Assembly: GCF_001445575.1 (NCBI RefSeq)
Contig: NZ_CP013200.1
Coordinates: forward strand, 3,472,001-3,536,000
Length of the DNA stretch: 64,000 nucleotides
Source: Arthrobacter alpinus
Lineage (GTDB): Bacteria > Actinomycetota > Actinomycetes > Actinomycetales > Micrococcaceae
Direction of reading: 5' to 3'
Below the pieces are notes generated by a model. It had not been told where the DNA came from. It searched no databases and was given only the letters and a program-made list of their open reading frames with translations. Below, piece by piece: positions 10,447 to 19,202 of the stretch. Position 1 is the first letter of the stretch. The number at the start of each line of letters is the position of its first letter. Position numbers and translations under genes: made by a program.

Positions 10447-10878
10447 GTGCCGGTCATCATCGAGTCGCTGGCGGTAGGCAGCCTCGCCGCGTCTTCTTCC
10501 TCATCATTTAGTACCCCTCCCTATTTTGTGCTGATCATCATTGGCGTGGTGCTGCTGAGCTCCTTGATCAAGGCGGCCTCTCGCAAAAAGCGCGAACAGC
10601 GCGCCAATCCGTACACGGCCACGAAACCGTCTGGCCGGAACGGGGTGGCCCACCAGCCAACGAACGCACCATACGTGGGCACCTTGCTCAACGGTGTTCC
10701 GTTGAACAACTACGACACCTCCCACGGCCACCAGACCACCGGATTCGCTAACGAACGCATGCGGGCTGAGGCCGAGCTCAAGCGTAAACTCGATGAGTTG
10801 GATACCGCTCGCCGCAACGGCCAAGTGACTGCTGAGCAGTACGCCGTCCACCGAGAAACGATCTTTAAGAACTTCTAG
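10447..10878 (+). CDS. Membrane-anchored protein with C-terminal SHOCT-like domain
   Basis: A 143-residue protein. A hydrophobic segment at about residues 24-43 (YFVLIIIGVVLLSSLIK) anchors it. A basic, flexible middle follows, then a C-terminal short helical domain, AELKRKLDELDTARRNGQVT, ending in ETIFKNF, that resembles SHOCT modules. SHOCT domains act as short oligomerisation or interaction tails. The GTG start has AGAGG nearby. Its function is unknown. Confidence 0.7.
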   Translation: MPVIIESLAVGSLAASSSSSFSTPPYFVLIIIGVVLLSSLIKAASRKKREQRANPYTATKPSGRNGVAHQPTNAPYVGTLLNGVPLNNYDTSHGHQTTGFANERMRAEAELKRKLDELDTARRNGQVTAEQYAVHRETIFKNF

Positions 10879-10889
10879 CTTCAATAACC

Positions 10890-10941
10890 GCTTAAATATT
10901 TGTTGGTCCCACCGCCGGGTGGGACCAACAAATATTTAAGC
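10890..10941. terminator. 24-bp perfect-stem bidirectional terminator
   Basis: Arms 10890-10913 and 10918-10941 are perfectly complementary with a GCCG tetraloop. One end of the stem is A/T rich, so it has a U tract on either strand. It lies between the SHOCT gene (+) and metX (-) and can terminate both. Confidence 0.9.
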
Positions 10942-10959
10942 GCTCAAGATCCGAGCTGC

Positions 10960-12162
10960 CTAGGCTGCGAAGAACGAATCCCGCAATAGGGCGCCCACTG
11001 CGGCAACTTCTGTCAGGAAGCCGTCATGGCCAATGGGTGAATCAATGTGTCCCACAACAACATCACCGGGAAGCGCAGCCGCCAACTCCTCGGACTGAGA
11101 GGGGAAGTAGAGCCTGTCACTATTGACCGCGGCCACCACGAACTCAACATCGGCCACCACAGCCAGCGCCTCCTCCAAAGTTCCCCTGTCACGCGTGACA
11201 TCGTGGCTCATGAGCGCCTCGGTGATGACAATGTAGCTATTGGCATCAAAGCGGCCCACCAGCTTGTGTGCTTGGTGATCCAAATAGCTTTCGATCGCGA
11301 ACCTGCCGCCAGTGTCGGGGGCGAGCCTCACATGACTGATGGTGCCGCCGTCGTCCTGGGCCTTACGGCCAAAACGGCTACCCATCTCAGCCTCGGAACG
11401 GTAGGTGATGTGGGCAATGCGGCGCGCCAGCCCCAGACCAGCGATGGGGGCAGCCCCCTCGTAGTAGTCCCCGCCAGCAAAGTGCGGATCCTGCCGGATT
11501 GCGAGCACCTGAGCTTGGGCAAAAGCGATTTGCTCGGCCGTGCTGGCCGCGCAGGAGGCGACCACGGCGCAACGCTGGACGCGCTCCGGGTAGCTCACAG
11601 CCCATTCCAGGGCCCGCGCACCACCCATGGATCCGCCAATGACGGCGTACCAGGTAGTGATGCCAAGCCTGTCAGCCAAGCGCGCCTCCGCATCAACGGA
11701 ATCGCGGATGGTGACGAACGGGAACCTGGAGCCATACGGTTTGCCATCGGCGGCAATGCTGGAGGGGCCGGTGGTTCCGTAACAGCCGCCAATCATGTTG
11801 GCACACACTACAAAGTACTTGTTGGTGTCGATGACTTCGCCGGGACCCACCAGGCCTTCCCACCAGCCGTCTTCTTCGGAATCGCCGCGGCTGACGTGGG
11901 TACTGCCGGTCAAGGCATGCTGGATAAGCACGGCATTGTCACCGGCGGCATTGAGAGTCCCCCAGCACTCGAAAGCCATGCTCACCGATGGCAGTTCGCC
12001 TCCGGCTTCCAGCGGCAATGAACCAATGTGGATAGAGCGCAGCACACCGCCCCCGCGCCCGACGGCGGCCGACCAAGGACCGCCGTCGGGCTCGGGAGCT
12101 ACTGTTTCAACACCAGGGGAAATCGTGTTCCGCTCCGAAGCCGAGTCAATCACTTGAGTCAC
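10960..12162 (-). CDS. metX: Homoserine O-acetyltransferase
   Basis: Transfers acetyl from acetyl-CoA to homoserine, the first committed step of methionine synthesis. The 400-residue alpha/beta-hydrolase fold has the nucleophile elbow GGSMGGARALEWA, the catalytic Asp in NSDRLYFPS and the catalytic His in SPIGHDGFL. The QHALTGSTHV segment contributes to the oxyanion hole. The GTG start directly abuts the metY stop codon, so the two genes form one operon under the upstream SAM riboswitch. Confidence 0.95.
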   Translation of the reverse strand: MTQVIDSASERNTISPGVETVAPEPDGGPWSAAVGRGGGVLRSIHIGSLPLEAGGELPSVSMAFECWGTLNAAGDNAVLIQHALTGSTHVSRGDSEEDGWWEGLVGPGEVIDTNKYFVVCANMIGGCYGTTGPSSIAADGKPYGSRFPFVTIRDSVDAEARLADRLGITTWYAVIGGSMGGARALEWAVSYPERVQRCAVVASCAASTAEQIAFAQAQVLAIRQDPHFAGGDYYEGAAPIAGLGLARRIAHITYRSEAEMGSRFGRKAQDDGGTISHVRLAPDTGGRFAIESYLDHQAHKLVGRFDANSYIVITEALMSHDVTRDRGTLEEALAVVADVEFVVAAVNSDRLYFPSQSEELAAALPGDVVVGHIDSPIGHDGFLTEVAAVGALLRDSFFAA

Positions 12163-13485
12163 TTAGTTCACTGAAGACTTTGCCGCACGGAATCCGGCTT
12201 CAAGGTCTGCGATGATGTCTGCGATGTTTTCCAAGCCGACCGACAGGCGGACCAGCCCCGGACGCACACCGGCGGCCAGCTGCTGCTCGGGTGAGAGCTG
12301 AGCATGAGTGGTCGACGCCGGGTGGATGACGAGGGAGCGCACGTCACCCAGGTTGGCAACGTGTGAGTGCAGTTCCAGTCCGTCAACAAAGCGCTTGCCG
12401 GCCTCGGCACCGCCCTTGATATCGAAGGCCACAACCGCGCCGGTGCCCTTGGGACCGTACTTGCGGCCGCGCTCAAACCAGGGGCTGGAGGGGATGCCAG
12501 AGTAAGCCACTGCTTCAACGTTTTCATTGCCTTCAAGCCAGGTTGCCACCTCGACGGCGTTGCTAACGTGGCGTTCCACGCGCAGGCTCAGCGTCTCGAT
12601 GCCCTGGGCAATGAGGAAGGCATTGAACGGGGAGATGGCCGAGCCCAGGTCGCGCAGCAGCTGAACGCGAGCCTTGAGGATATAGGCCAGGTTGGCACCC
12701 AGGGCGCTGCCCACGCCGAGGTCGCGGGCGTAAACCAGGCCGTTGTAGGTCTCATCTGGGGTGTTGAAGCCGGGGAACTTCTCGGGGCTGGCTGCGAAGT
12801 CAAAGTTTCCACTGTCCACAATCACGCCACCAATGGCTGTGCCGTGTCCGCCCAGGTACTTGGTGGCCGAGTGGATGACGATGTCGGCACCCCACTCGAT
12901 GGGACGGATCAGGTACGGGGTGGCCAAGGTGTTGTCCACAATCAGCGGCACGCCGGCGTCGTGGGCGATGGCACTGATGCTTTCCAGGTCAAGCACGTCC
13001 TGGCGCGGGTTGGAGACGGTCTCGCCGAAGAATGCCTTGGTGTTGGGGCGGACGGCTGCACGCCATTCATCCAGGTTGTCGGGGTCCGAGACGAAAGTGG
13101 TCTCGATGCCGAGCTTCTTCAGCGAGTGGGCCAGCAGGTTGAACGTGCCGCCGTAAACGCTGGGACTGGAGACAATGTGGTCTCCGGCCTCGGCAATGTT
13201 CAGGATCGCAAAGGTGGTTGCTGCCTGCCCGGACGCCAGCAGCAAAGCGCCGACACCGCCTTCGAGGCTGGCGACACGCTGCTCAACAGCATCCTGGGTG
13301 GGGTTGCCAATACGTGTGTAGATCGGCTCCAGTTCAGCTAAAGCGAACCGTGCCGCTGCACTCTCAGCCGAGGGGAACACGAACGAACTTGTCTGATAGA
13401 TCGGCAAGGCTCGGGCGCCGGTCGTGACGTCCGGCTCCTGGCCCGCGTGGATCTGACGGGTTTCAAATGACCAACCGTTACTCAT
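12163..13485 (-). CDS. metY: O-acetylhomoserine aminocarboxypropyltransferase
   Basis: PLP enzyme that makes homocysteine from O-acetylhomoserine and sulfide. The 440-residue protein is a Cys/Met-metabolism PLP enzyme. It opens with FETRQIHAGQEPD and has the PLP-lysine motif HSATKYLGGHG near residue 210 and the substrate loop NLGDVRSLVIHPAS near the C-terminus. It is the first gene of metY-metX and is preceded by a SAM-IV riboswitch leader, so high SAM should shut off both genes. Confidence 0.95.
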   Translation of the reverse strand: MSNGWSFETRQIHAGQEPDVTTGARALPIYQTSSFVFPSAESAAARFALAELEPIYTRIGNPTQDAVEQRVASLEGGVGALLLASGQAATTFAILNIAEAGDHIVSSPSVYGGTFNLLAHSLKKLGIETTFVSDPDNLDEWRAAVRPNTKAFFGETVSNPRQDVLDLESISAIAHDAGVPLIVDNTLATPYLIRPIEWGADIVIHSATKYLGGHGTAIGGVIVDSGNFDFAASPEKFPGFNTPDETYNGLVYARDLGVGSALGANLAYILKARVQLLRDLGSAISPFNAFLIAQGIETLSLRVERHVSNAVEVATWLEGNENVEAVAYSGIPSSPWFERGRKYGPKGTGAVVAFDIKGGAEAGKRFVDGLELHSHVANLGDVRSLVIHPASTTHAQLSPEQQLAAGVRPGLVRLSVGLENIADIIADLEAGFRAAKSSVN

Positions 13486-13559
13486 GGATGGATTCCTTCA
13501 CACTAGTGGCCTACGGCAAAGGTCTTCCTGTGCATCACTGCCGGAAAAGCCTTATGGAG

Positions 13560-13683
13560 TATGGCCCGCGCTTGCACCATGAACCGGTCGGTTCGGTGCC
13601 TGGTCTTCACCCGGGGCACCCCACCGCGGAAGGAGGGTTGCCGGCCAGCAAGCCGGGGCTAGTCGCTGACACTCATGACCTGC
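13560..13683 (-). promoter_or_regulatory. SAM riboswitch, class IV (SAM-IV)
   Basis: On the minus strand the leader starts GGTCATGAGTGTCAGCGACT and continues with GCCCCGGCTTGCTGGCCGGC, AACCCTCC, CGCGGTGGGGTGCCCCGGGT and GAAGACCAG. This is the order and wording of the actinobacterial SAM-IV core: closing GGTC/GACC helix, GC-rich hairpin, then the pseudoknot segments. It ends about 75 bases before metY. It should sense S-adenosylmethionine and repress metY-metX. Confidence 0.9.
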
Positions 13684-13836
13684 TTCCAGTGTGGAAGATC
13701 GCACGGAAAGCCGCAAGATTATGACGAGTTTATGACTATTGGCGAATATCTGTTTGAAAATCCGTACAAAAAGTGAGACTGGATGAATTAGTGACTGATG
13801 GCCGGCATCTTTGGGCCCACTTGCCCCTTTTGCCGC

Positions 13837-13905
13837 TCGAGTGTCCAGATAATGCCACTTAGAGACCGTTTTGAGCCTCCTAAGCGACATTATGTGGACA
13901 CTCGA
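13837..13905. terminator. Long imperfect hairpin (GTGTCC...ATAATG family), copy 1
   Basis: 25-base arms 13837-13861 and 13881-13905 pair with three mismatches. The outer part is tcgagtgtcca and the next block is ataatg. The hairpin sits just downstream of tex. A second hairpin with the same outer arms lies at 23527-23591. Confidence 0.65.
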
Positions 13906-13919
13906 CGCCCTCGGAGGGG

Positions 13920-16490
13920 TTACTTGCCCAAGCCAGCCCGCCGCAACGCCTCAGCCATGGCCGTATTAGCCGACGGCGCAGCGCCGGGACTCCCCTGGAG
14001 TGCACCCTTCTGACGTCCCGCCGGTTGAGCCGAGCCGGATTGGGCCGCGCGAGGCTGGGCGGAGCGCGGCTGGGCCGAGCCAGATTGGGCCGCTCGCGGC
14101 TGAGCCGAGCCGGATTGGGCCGCTCGAGGCGCAACCTTGGCTCCGCTACCCGCAGGTGAGGGGCGCCCTGAAGTGCGGGAGCCGACGTCGGACTTCCCAC
14201 CACGCTGCCGGGAGTCAGCAGGGGATCCCGACTTCGCGCCAGCTCCAACCTCGTCGTCCAGGCGCAGGGTGAGCGAAATCCGCTTGCGATCCGGCTCCAC
14301 TTCCAACACTTTCACGCGCACCACCTGGCCGGATTTAACCACGGTGTGCGGGTCGGAAACGAAGCTGTTGCTCATGGCCGAAACATGCACCAGGCCATCT
14401 TGGTGCACGCCAATGTCCACGAAGGCGCCAAACGCGGCCACATTGGAGACGGTCCCTTCCAAGATCATGCCCGGGTGCAGATCGGTGATTTTCTCGATGC
14501 CGTCCGTGAAAGTGGCCGTCTCAAAGCGCGGCCGTGGGTCGCGGCCGGGCTTTTGGAGCTCAGCGATGATGTCCTTGACCGTGGGCAGACCGAACTCACC
14601 CTCAATGAATTGGGCAGGGTTCACGGAAGCAACCGCATCCACTCCTCCGGCGATCTCCTGAGTACTGGCCCCTGCTGCGGCGAGGATCTTCCGGGCCACA
14701 CCGTAGGCTTCGGGGTGAACACTGGAGGCGTCAAGCGGCTCCGCTCCCCCGGTGATCCGCAGAAATCCGGCGCATTGTTCAAACGCTTTAGGACCCAGCC
14801 GAGCCACCTTGAGCAGCTCGCGGCGCTTATTGAATGGACCGTTCGCATTGCGGTGAGCCACAATGTTTTCGCTCAAAAGAGGCCCGACGCCGGCCACCCT
14901 CGCCAGGAGGGCTGGAGAGGCCGTGTTCAGGTCAACTCCCACCGCGTTCACACAGTCTTCAACCACGGCGTCGAGGGAGCGGTCCAGCTTGGCCGGGGTG
15001 AGGTCATGCTGGTACTGGCCAACACCGATGGATTTGGGCTCAATCTTGACCAACTCGGCCAACGGATCCTGCAATCGGCGCGCAATGGAGACGGCACCGC
15101 GCAAGGACACGTCCATGCCGGGTAGCTCGGCACTGGCCAGGGCCGAGGCCGAATACACGGAGGCACCTGCCTCGGAGACCACCAGCTTGCTGACCAAACG
15201 GTCAGGGTTGATCCGCTTGAGTTCAGCCACAAGTTCAGTGGCCAGCTTGTCGGTCTCACGGCTGGCAGTTCCATTGCCAATGGCAATTAGCTCCACTTCA
15301 TGCCTTTTGCACAGCGATAACAAGGTGGCGAGTGCTTCATTCCAGCGCTTGGCCGGCGCATGCGGATAGATGGTTTCGGTGGCGCTCACCTGACCGGTGC
15401 CGTCCACAATAGCCACCTTGGTGCCCGTGCGAAGCCCGGGATCAAGCCCGAGTGTGGCACGGTTCCCGGCGGGAGCTGCGAGCAGAACATCGCGCAGATT
15501 GGCGGCAAACACGCGCACGGATTCCTCTTCGGCGCTCTGAAACAGCCGCACACGCAGGTCCACTGACAGTCGGGTGAGAATGCGGGTGCGCCAGGCCAGC
15601 CGGGCGCTGGTCATGAGCCACGCATCGGCGCCGCGTCCGGATTCTGAGATGCCCAAGGATCGGGCCACAGCGTTCTCGTACGCCGCACGGGCTTGCGCTG
15701 TTGCCTCTTTGTCGCGGGTGTCGCCCTCAGCAAGATCCAGCGAAAGCGCGCCTTCCTTTTCGCCTCGCAGCAAGGCCAGTACCCGATGGCTGGGCAGGGT
15801 GTGCGGTGGTTGAGCGAAGTCAAAGTAGTCCTTGAACTTCTCCCCTTCAGCGTCTTTGCCCGCCTTCACACTGGAACGCAGCCGGCCGGTTTTCCATAGC
15901 CGTTCACGCAACTCACCAACCAGCGCTGCATCCTGGCCGGCGCGTTCAATCAGGATGGCCCGGGCACCAGCCAAGGCATCGTCTGCTGTGGCCACTCCGC
16001 GGTCTGAGCTGACAAACGCATCCGCTTCAACGGCCGGGAACTTCGTTGGATCTCCCAGCAGTGCATCCAGCAGCGGTTCCAGACCTGCCTCGCGGGCGGT
16101 GTCGGCCTTGGTCTTGCGCGTGGATTTGTACGGCAGGTACAGATCCTCCAGCTCGGACTTCGTGGCGGCGGCCTCCACGGAACGGCGCAGGGCTTGCGTC
16201 AACTTCCCCAAACCGTGAATGGTTTCCAGGACAACTACGCGGCGGGCCTCCAATTCACGCAGGTACCGCAGGCGTTCGTCCAGCTCACGCAGCTGGGTGT
16301 CATCAAGGGTGCCGGTGGCTTCTTTTCTGTACCGGGCAATAAAGGGGACGCTAGCGCCGTCGTCCATCAGGCCAATCGCGGCACGGACCTGAGCGGGGCG
16401 CACACCCAGTTCAGCGGCGATGGTGTTGATGATGCGCTCGGCCTGGGCGGCGGCTGTGGGCAGATTCAGGGGTGCAGCAGTCTCATTCAC
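13920..16490 (-). CDS. tex: Tex-family RNA-binding transcription accessory protein
   Basis: Cytosolic nucleic-acid-binding protein linked to transcription (Tex/YhgF), about 856 residues. In order it has the Tex N-terminal helices (SVPFIARYRKEATGTLDD), a YqgF-like RNase H fold (GLDPGLRTGTKVAIVDGTG), HhH motifs (VGVDLNTASPALLARVAGVG) and a C-terminal S1 RNA-binding domain (GMILEGTVSNVAAFGAFVDI). The last 110 residues are a low-complexity tail of repeated SGSAQPRAAQ-like units, longer than in most Tex proteins. The GTG at 16490 is my choice, but GGAGG abuts it with no spacer, so the start may differ by a few codons. Confidence 0.92.
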   Translation of the reverse strand: MNETAAPLNLPTAAAQAERIINTIAAELGVRPAQVRAAIGLMDDGASVPFIARYRKEATGTLDDTQLRELDERLRYLRELEARRVVVLETIHGLGKLTQALRRSVEAAATKSELEDLYLPYKSTRKTKADTAREAGLEPLLDALLGDPTKFPAVEADAFVSSDRGVATADDALAGARAILIERAGQDAALVGELRERLWKTGRLRSSVKAGKDAEGEKFKDYFDFAQPPHTLPSHRVLALLRGEKEGALSLDLAEGDTRDKEATAQARAAYENAVARSLGISESGRGADAWLMTSARLAWRTRILTRLSVDLRVRLFQSAEEESVRVFAANLRDVLLAAPAGNRATLGLDPGLRTGTKVAIVDGTGQVSATETIYPHAPAKRWNEALATLLSLCKRHEVELIAIGNGTASRETDKLATELVAELKRINPDRLVSKLVVSEAGASVYSASALASAELPGMDVSLRGAVSIARRLQDPLAELVKIEPKSIGVGQYQHDLTPAKLDRSLDAVVEDCVNAVGVDLNTASPALLARVAGVGPLLSENIVAHRNANGPFNKRRELLKVARLGPKAFEQCAGFLRITGGAEPLDASSVHPEAYGVARKILAAAGASTQEIAGGVDAVASVNPAQFIEGEFGLPTVKDIIAELQKPGRDPRPRFETATFTDGIEKITDLHPGMILEGTVSNVAAFGAFVDIGVHQDGLVHVSAMSNSFVSDPHTVVKSGQVVRVKVLEVEPDRKRISLTLRLDDEVGAGAKSGSPADSRQRGGKSDVGSRTSGRPSPAGSGAKVAPRAAQSGSAQPRAAQSGSAQPRSAQPRAAQSGSAQPAGRQKGALQGSPGAAPSANTAMAEALRRAGLGK

Positions 16491-16604
16491 CCTCCAATTC
16501 TGCCCCACGCCGCAGGCTCTCCGGGACCCAGCAACATCACACATCCCACATGAGTTAGGTAACACTAAGTCGAGAGGCGGATCACAAAGTGCCAAGATGA
16601 AGTT

Positions 16605-17243
16605 ATGCGAATGGATCATGTTTCTTACGCCAGTGAATCAGACGGATTGGCTGCCACTACGGAGCGAATCGCAACAGCCCTCGGGGTCAAGGCAGTGAAG
16701 GGTGGTGTGCACCCCCGCTTCGGCACCCGCAATATGATTATTCCCCTCACGGACCACCATTATGTGGAGATCGTGGAGTGCCTCAACCACCCGGCGTCGG
16801 ACAAGGCACCGTTCGGACAGGCCGTGCAGGCACGCTCCGCTGCGGGCGGCGGCTGGATGGGCTGGTGCGTGGCCGTGGACGATCTGGCCCCCTTCGAGGA
16901 ACGCCTAGGCCGCAGCGCAGTCCCCGGTAACCGCAAGTTCCCGGACGGCCAAGAGTTGATCTGGCAGCAGATCGGCATCAAGGGCCTGATCGCGGACCCG
17001 CAGGTGCCTTACATGCTCAAGTGGGAGGGCGATCCTGCCCTCCACCCCTCGCAGGCACGCCCCTCCGAGGTGCGCCTGGCTTCGCTGACCATCGCCGGCA
17101 GCGCCGAACGCGTCACCGAGTGGTTGGGTGAGCCCGTAGAGGCACCGTTGAACGATGTCGCCGTGGAGTGGATCGCACCGCGAGGCACCCCCGGCATCAT
17201 GAGCGTCACCTTCGAAACGGCCAACGGCCCGGTGACCATCTAG
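16605..17243 (+). CDS. VOC-superfamily glyoxalase-like protein
   Basis: A 212-residue protein in the glyoxalase-like (VOC) superfamily, PF13468 type. It opens with MDHVSYASESDGLAATTERI. The metal-site-like strand is NMIIPLTDHHYVEIVECL at about residues 43-60, and the second half repeats the fold (YMLKWEGDP, then VRLASLTIAGSAE). No substrate can be named. It is divergent from tex and followed by a strong hairpin. Confidence 0.82.
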   Translation: MRMDHVSYASESDGLAATTERIATALGVKAVKGGVHPRFGTRNMIIPLTDHHYVEIVECLNHPASDKAPFGQAVQARSAAGGGWMGWCVAVDDLAPFEERLGRSAVPGNRKFPDGQELIWQQIGIKGLIADPQVPYMLKWEGDPALHPSQARPSEVRLASLTIAGSAERVTEWLGEPVEAPLNDVAVEWIAPRGTPGIMSVTFETANGPVTI

Positions 17244-17253
17244 TTTTTGAGTT

Positions 17254-17317
17254 GAGGGGGTAGTTGTTACCTTTCGCCCGTGGTCTACCGGAGGCGAAAG
17301 GTAACAACTACCCCCTC
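17254..17317. terminator. 25-bp perfect-stem terminator with a partial second copy
   Basis: Arms 17254-17278 and 17293-17317 are perfectly complementary (gagggggtagttgttacctt at the outer end) with a 14-base loop. It lies between the VOC gene (+) and the CPBP gene (-). A related half-motif, ggtaacttctaccccc, follows at 17349-17364, and gagttga is repeated on both flanks. Confidence 0.85.
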
Positions 17318-17459
17318 GTTTGAGTTGAACGGGGTTAGCGGCCGCGTTTGGTAACTTCTACCCCCGAGCGTGTCAGGCCTGGGCGTGGCAGTCTCAGGCG
17401 CGGCAGTCTCAGGCGTGGCAGACCCGAGCATGGCATCCGCAGCGGACGGCGGCGCGCGC

Positions 17460-18335
17460 TCAGCCGCCGAAGCCTAGCGCCGGACCGAGCGTGAACGCCG
17501 CAATATCCACTAGTGCGTGCGCCACGACTAACGGCGCCACACGGCCCCACTTCTTGTAGACCCAGCCGAACAGCAAGCCCATGGCGACGTTGCCAATGAA
17601 CGGCCCGAACCCCTGATACAAGTGGTAACTTCCACGCAGCAGTGCCACCAGGACAATCGCTGCCCAGGGCCCCAGCCCAATTTTCGCCAGCCGGCCCAGC
17701 AGGTACCCGTTGAGGATGACCTCCTCCAGCACGCCCGCCCGAATGGCCGACAGCACAAGGACCGGCACCGTCCACCAATACTGATTCAGGGCGCTGGGAA
17801 TGATCTCGGTGGTGATCCCCATGGCCCGCCCGGCAGCATAAAGCCCCAGCGATGGCACCCCAATAACCACCAACAGCCCCAGTGCACTTAGACCGTCGCG
17901 CAGCGGATGCCGCCAGTCCAGCCCAATACTGCGGAACACGGATTTCCCGGGCTCGGCCAGCAGATAAAACACCAGCATGACAGGCACCAGGGCAAAGAAA
18001 ATATCCAGAATTTGGTACGTGAAATCAAAGAATTCGCGGTTGTTGCGCACCGCATTAAGCGTGGAGGTCCCCTGCGAAATGGGCGCCCGGCTCAGTTTAT
18101 CCAGCAGCGACACCACCGAATATACGGCCGATTGACCGATCGATACCCCCAGCACCAGCAGTACTTCGGTAATCAGCCGTCGCCGAGACTTGGTGCCCCA
18201 GCCTTGATGGTCGACGGCGGATGCGGCACCTTGCCGCGGTGGCGACCCGGCACCGGGGGCGAGAGGGGCGCGGACGGGAGCAACGCCGTCGTGCTTGGAG
18301 AAGGAAGGCAACGGTTCAGTCATAGAGGTAATCAT
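17460..18335 (-). CDS. CPBP family intramembrane glutamic protease
   Basis: Polytopic membrane protein of 291 residues in the CPBP (CAAX protease and bacteriocin-processing) family. The first catalytic motif is EEVILNGYLLGRL, with N where R is usual in EExxxR. The second motif region is FGPFIGNVAMGLLFGWVY, and the last is HALVDIAAF. Eight or so hydrophobic helices are visible. The family includes prenyl-protein and bacteriocin-immunity proteases; no substrate is known here. The ATG at 18335 has AGGAG four bases upstream. It is divergent from the phosphatase gene. Confidence 0.85.
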   Translation of the reverse strand: MITSMTEPLPSFSKHDGVAPVRAPLAPGAGSPPRQGAASAVDHQGWGTKSRRRLITEVLLVLGVSIGQSAVYSVVSLLDKLSRAPISQGTSTLNAVRNNREFFDFTYQILDIFFALVPVMLVFYLLAEPGKSVFRSIGLDWRHPLRDGLSALGLLVVIGVPSLGLYAAGRAMGITTEIIPSALNQYWWTVPVLVLSAIRAGVLEEVILNGYLLGRLAKIGLGPWAAIVLVALLRGSYHLYQGFGPFIGNVAMGLLFGWVYKKWGRVAPLVVAHALVDIAAFTLGPALGFGG

Positions 18336-18381
18336 GCCGCTCCTGACGCAGTTGTGCATGCCAAGTCGGTAAGCTCGGGGA

Positions 18382-19059
18382 ATGAGCGCTCCCCGACAGA
18401 TCATCATGGTGCGGCACGGGCAGTCGGCGGCCAACGTTGACCAAACCCTGTACAACCGGCTTCCCGACTACCGCATTCCGCTGACCGAGCTCGGTGTTTT
18501 GCAGGCGAAGGCTGCCGGGGAGAAGGTCCGGCGGCAGCTAGACGGGGAGAAGGTGCGGGTCTATGTTTCACCGTATTTGCGCGCCTATCAGACGCTGGAA
18601 GCCATGAATTTGGGCGACCTTGTGGACACCACCATGGAGGAGCCGCGGCTGCGAGAGCAGGACTGGGCCAACTTCCAGAACCCGGCGGAGATTGCCGATC
18701 AGAAGGAACTGCGCAACGCCTACGGGCACTTTTTCTACCGTTTCCGCGAGGGTGAATCCGGCTCCGATGTATACGACCGGGTGTCATCGTTTATGGAGAC
18801 CCTGTTCCGGCAGTGGGCCAAACCTGACGCCGCGCCCAACGCCCTGTTCGTGACGCACGGGCTGACCATGCGACTGTTTTGTATGCGCTGGTTCCACTGG
18901 TCGGTGGAGTACTTCGAATCGCTGAACAACCCGGAGAACGCCGCAACTCGCACGCTCGTGAAGGACGGCGACCGCTACCTCCTGGACAAACCGTTCGAGC
19001 AGTGGACACCAGCAGAACCCGGGACCACTGTCCTGGATGCCCCCGACCATATTTGGTGA
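18382..19059 (+). CDS. Histidine phosphatase family protein
   Basis: A 225-residue phosphoglycerate-mutase-like phosphatase. It opens with QIIMVRHGQSAANVD, carrying the phosphohistidine RHG motif at about residue 11. A second Arg occurs in SPYLRAYQT. The Glu in REQDWANFQNP and the second His in FVTHGLTMRLFCM complete the active site. It is probably a cytosolic phosphatase of small molecules, with no substrate assignable. It shares a short divergent promoter region with the CPBP protease gene. Confidence 0.88.
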   Translation: MSAPRQIIMVRHGQSAANVDQTLYNRLPDYRIPLTELGVLQAKAAGEKVRRQLDGEKVRVYVSPYLRAYQTLEAMNLGDLVDTTMEEPRLREQDWANFQNPAEIADQKELRNAYGHFFYRFREGESGSDVYDRVSSFMETLFRQWAKPDAAPNALFVTHGLTMRLFCMRWFHWSVEYFESLNNPENAATRTLVKDGDRYLLDKPFEQWTPAEPGTTVLDAPDHIW

Positions 19060-19132
19060 ACTCCGGCGGGGCCCGCGCCCGCACTACCCAATAAGAAACA
19101 CTTGGCTGACCTAATTATAAATTTTCGACACC

Positions 19133-19151
19133 TAAGGGTAGCCTTGCCTGA
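19133..19151 (+). promoter_or_regulatory. IdeR/DtxR-like iron box upstream of efeU
   Basis: The 19 bases TAAGGGTAGCCTTGCCTGA match the actinobacterial iron box TTAGGTTAGGCTAACCTAA at 13 of 19 positions. They lie about 50 bases before the efeU start. This fits iron repression of efeUOB. Confidence 0.55.
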
Positions 19152-19202
19152 GAGCTGAGGCACTCCCCAGTTTTTCCCATCCATGGAATCCCGGAGCATT
19201 GG

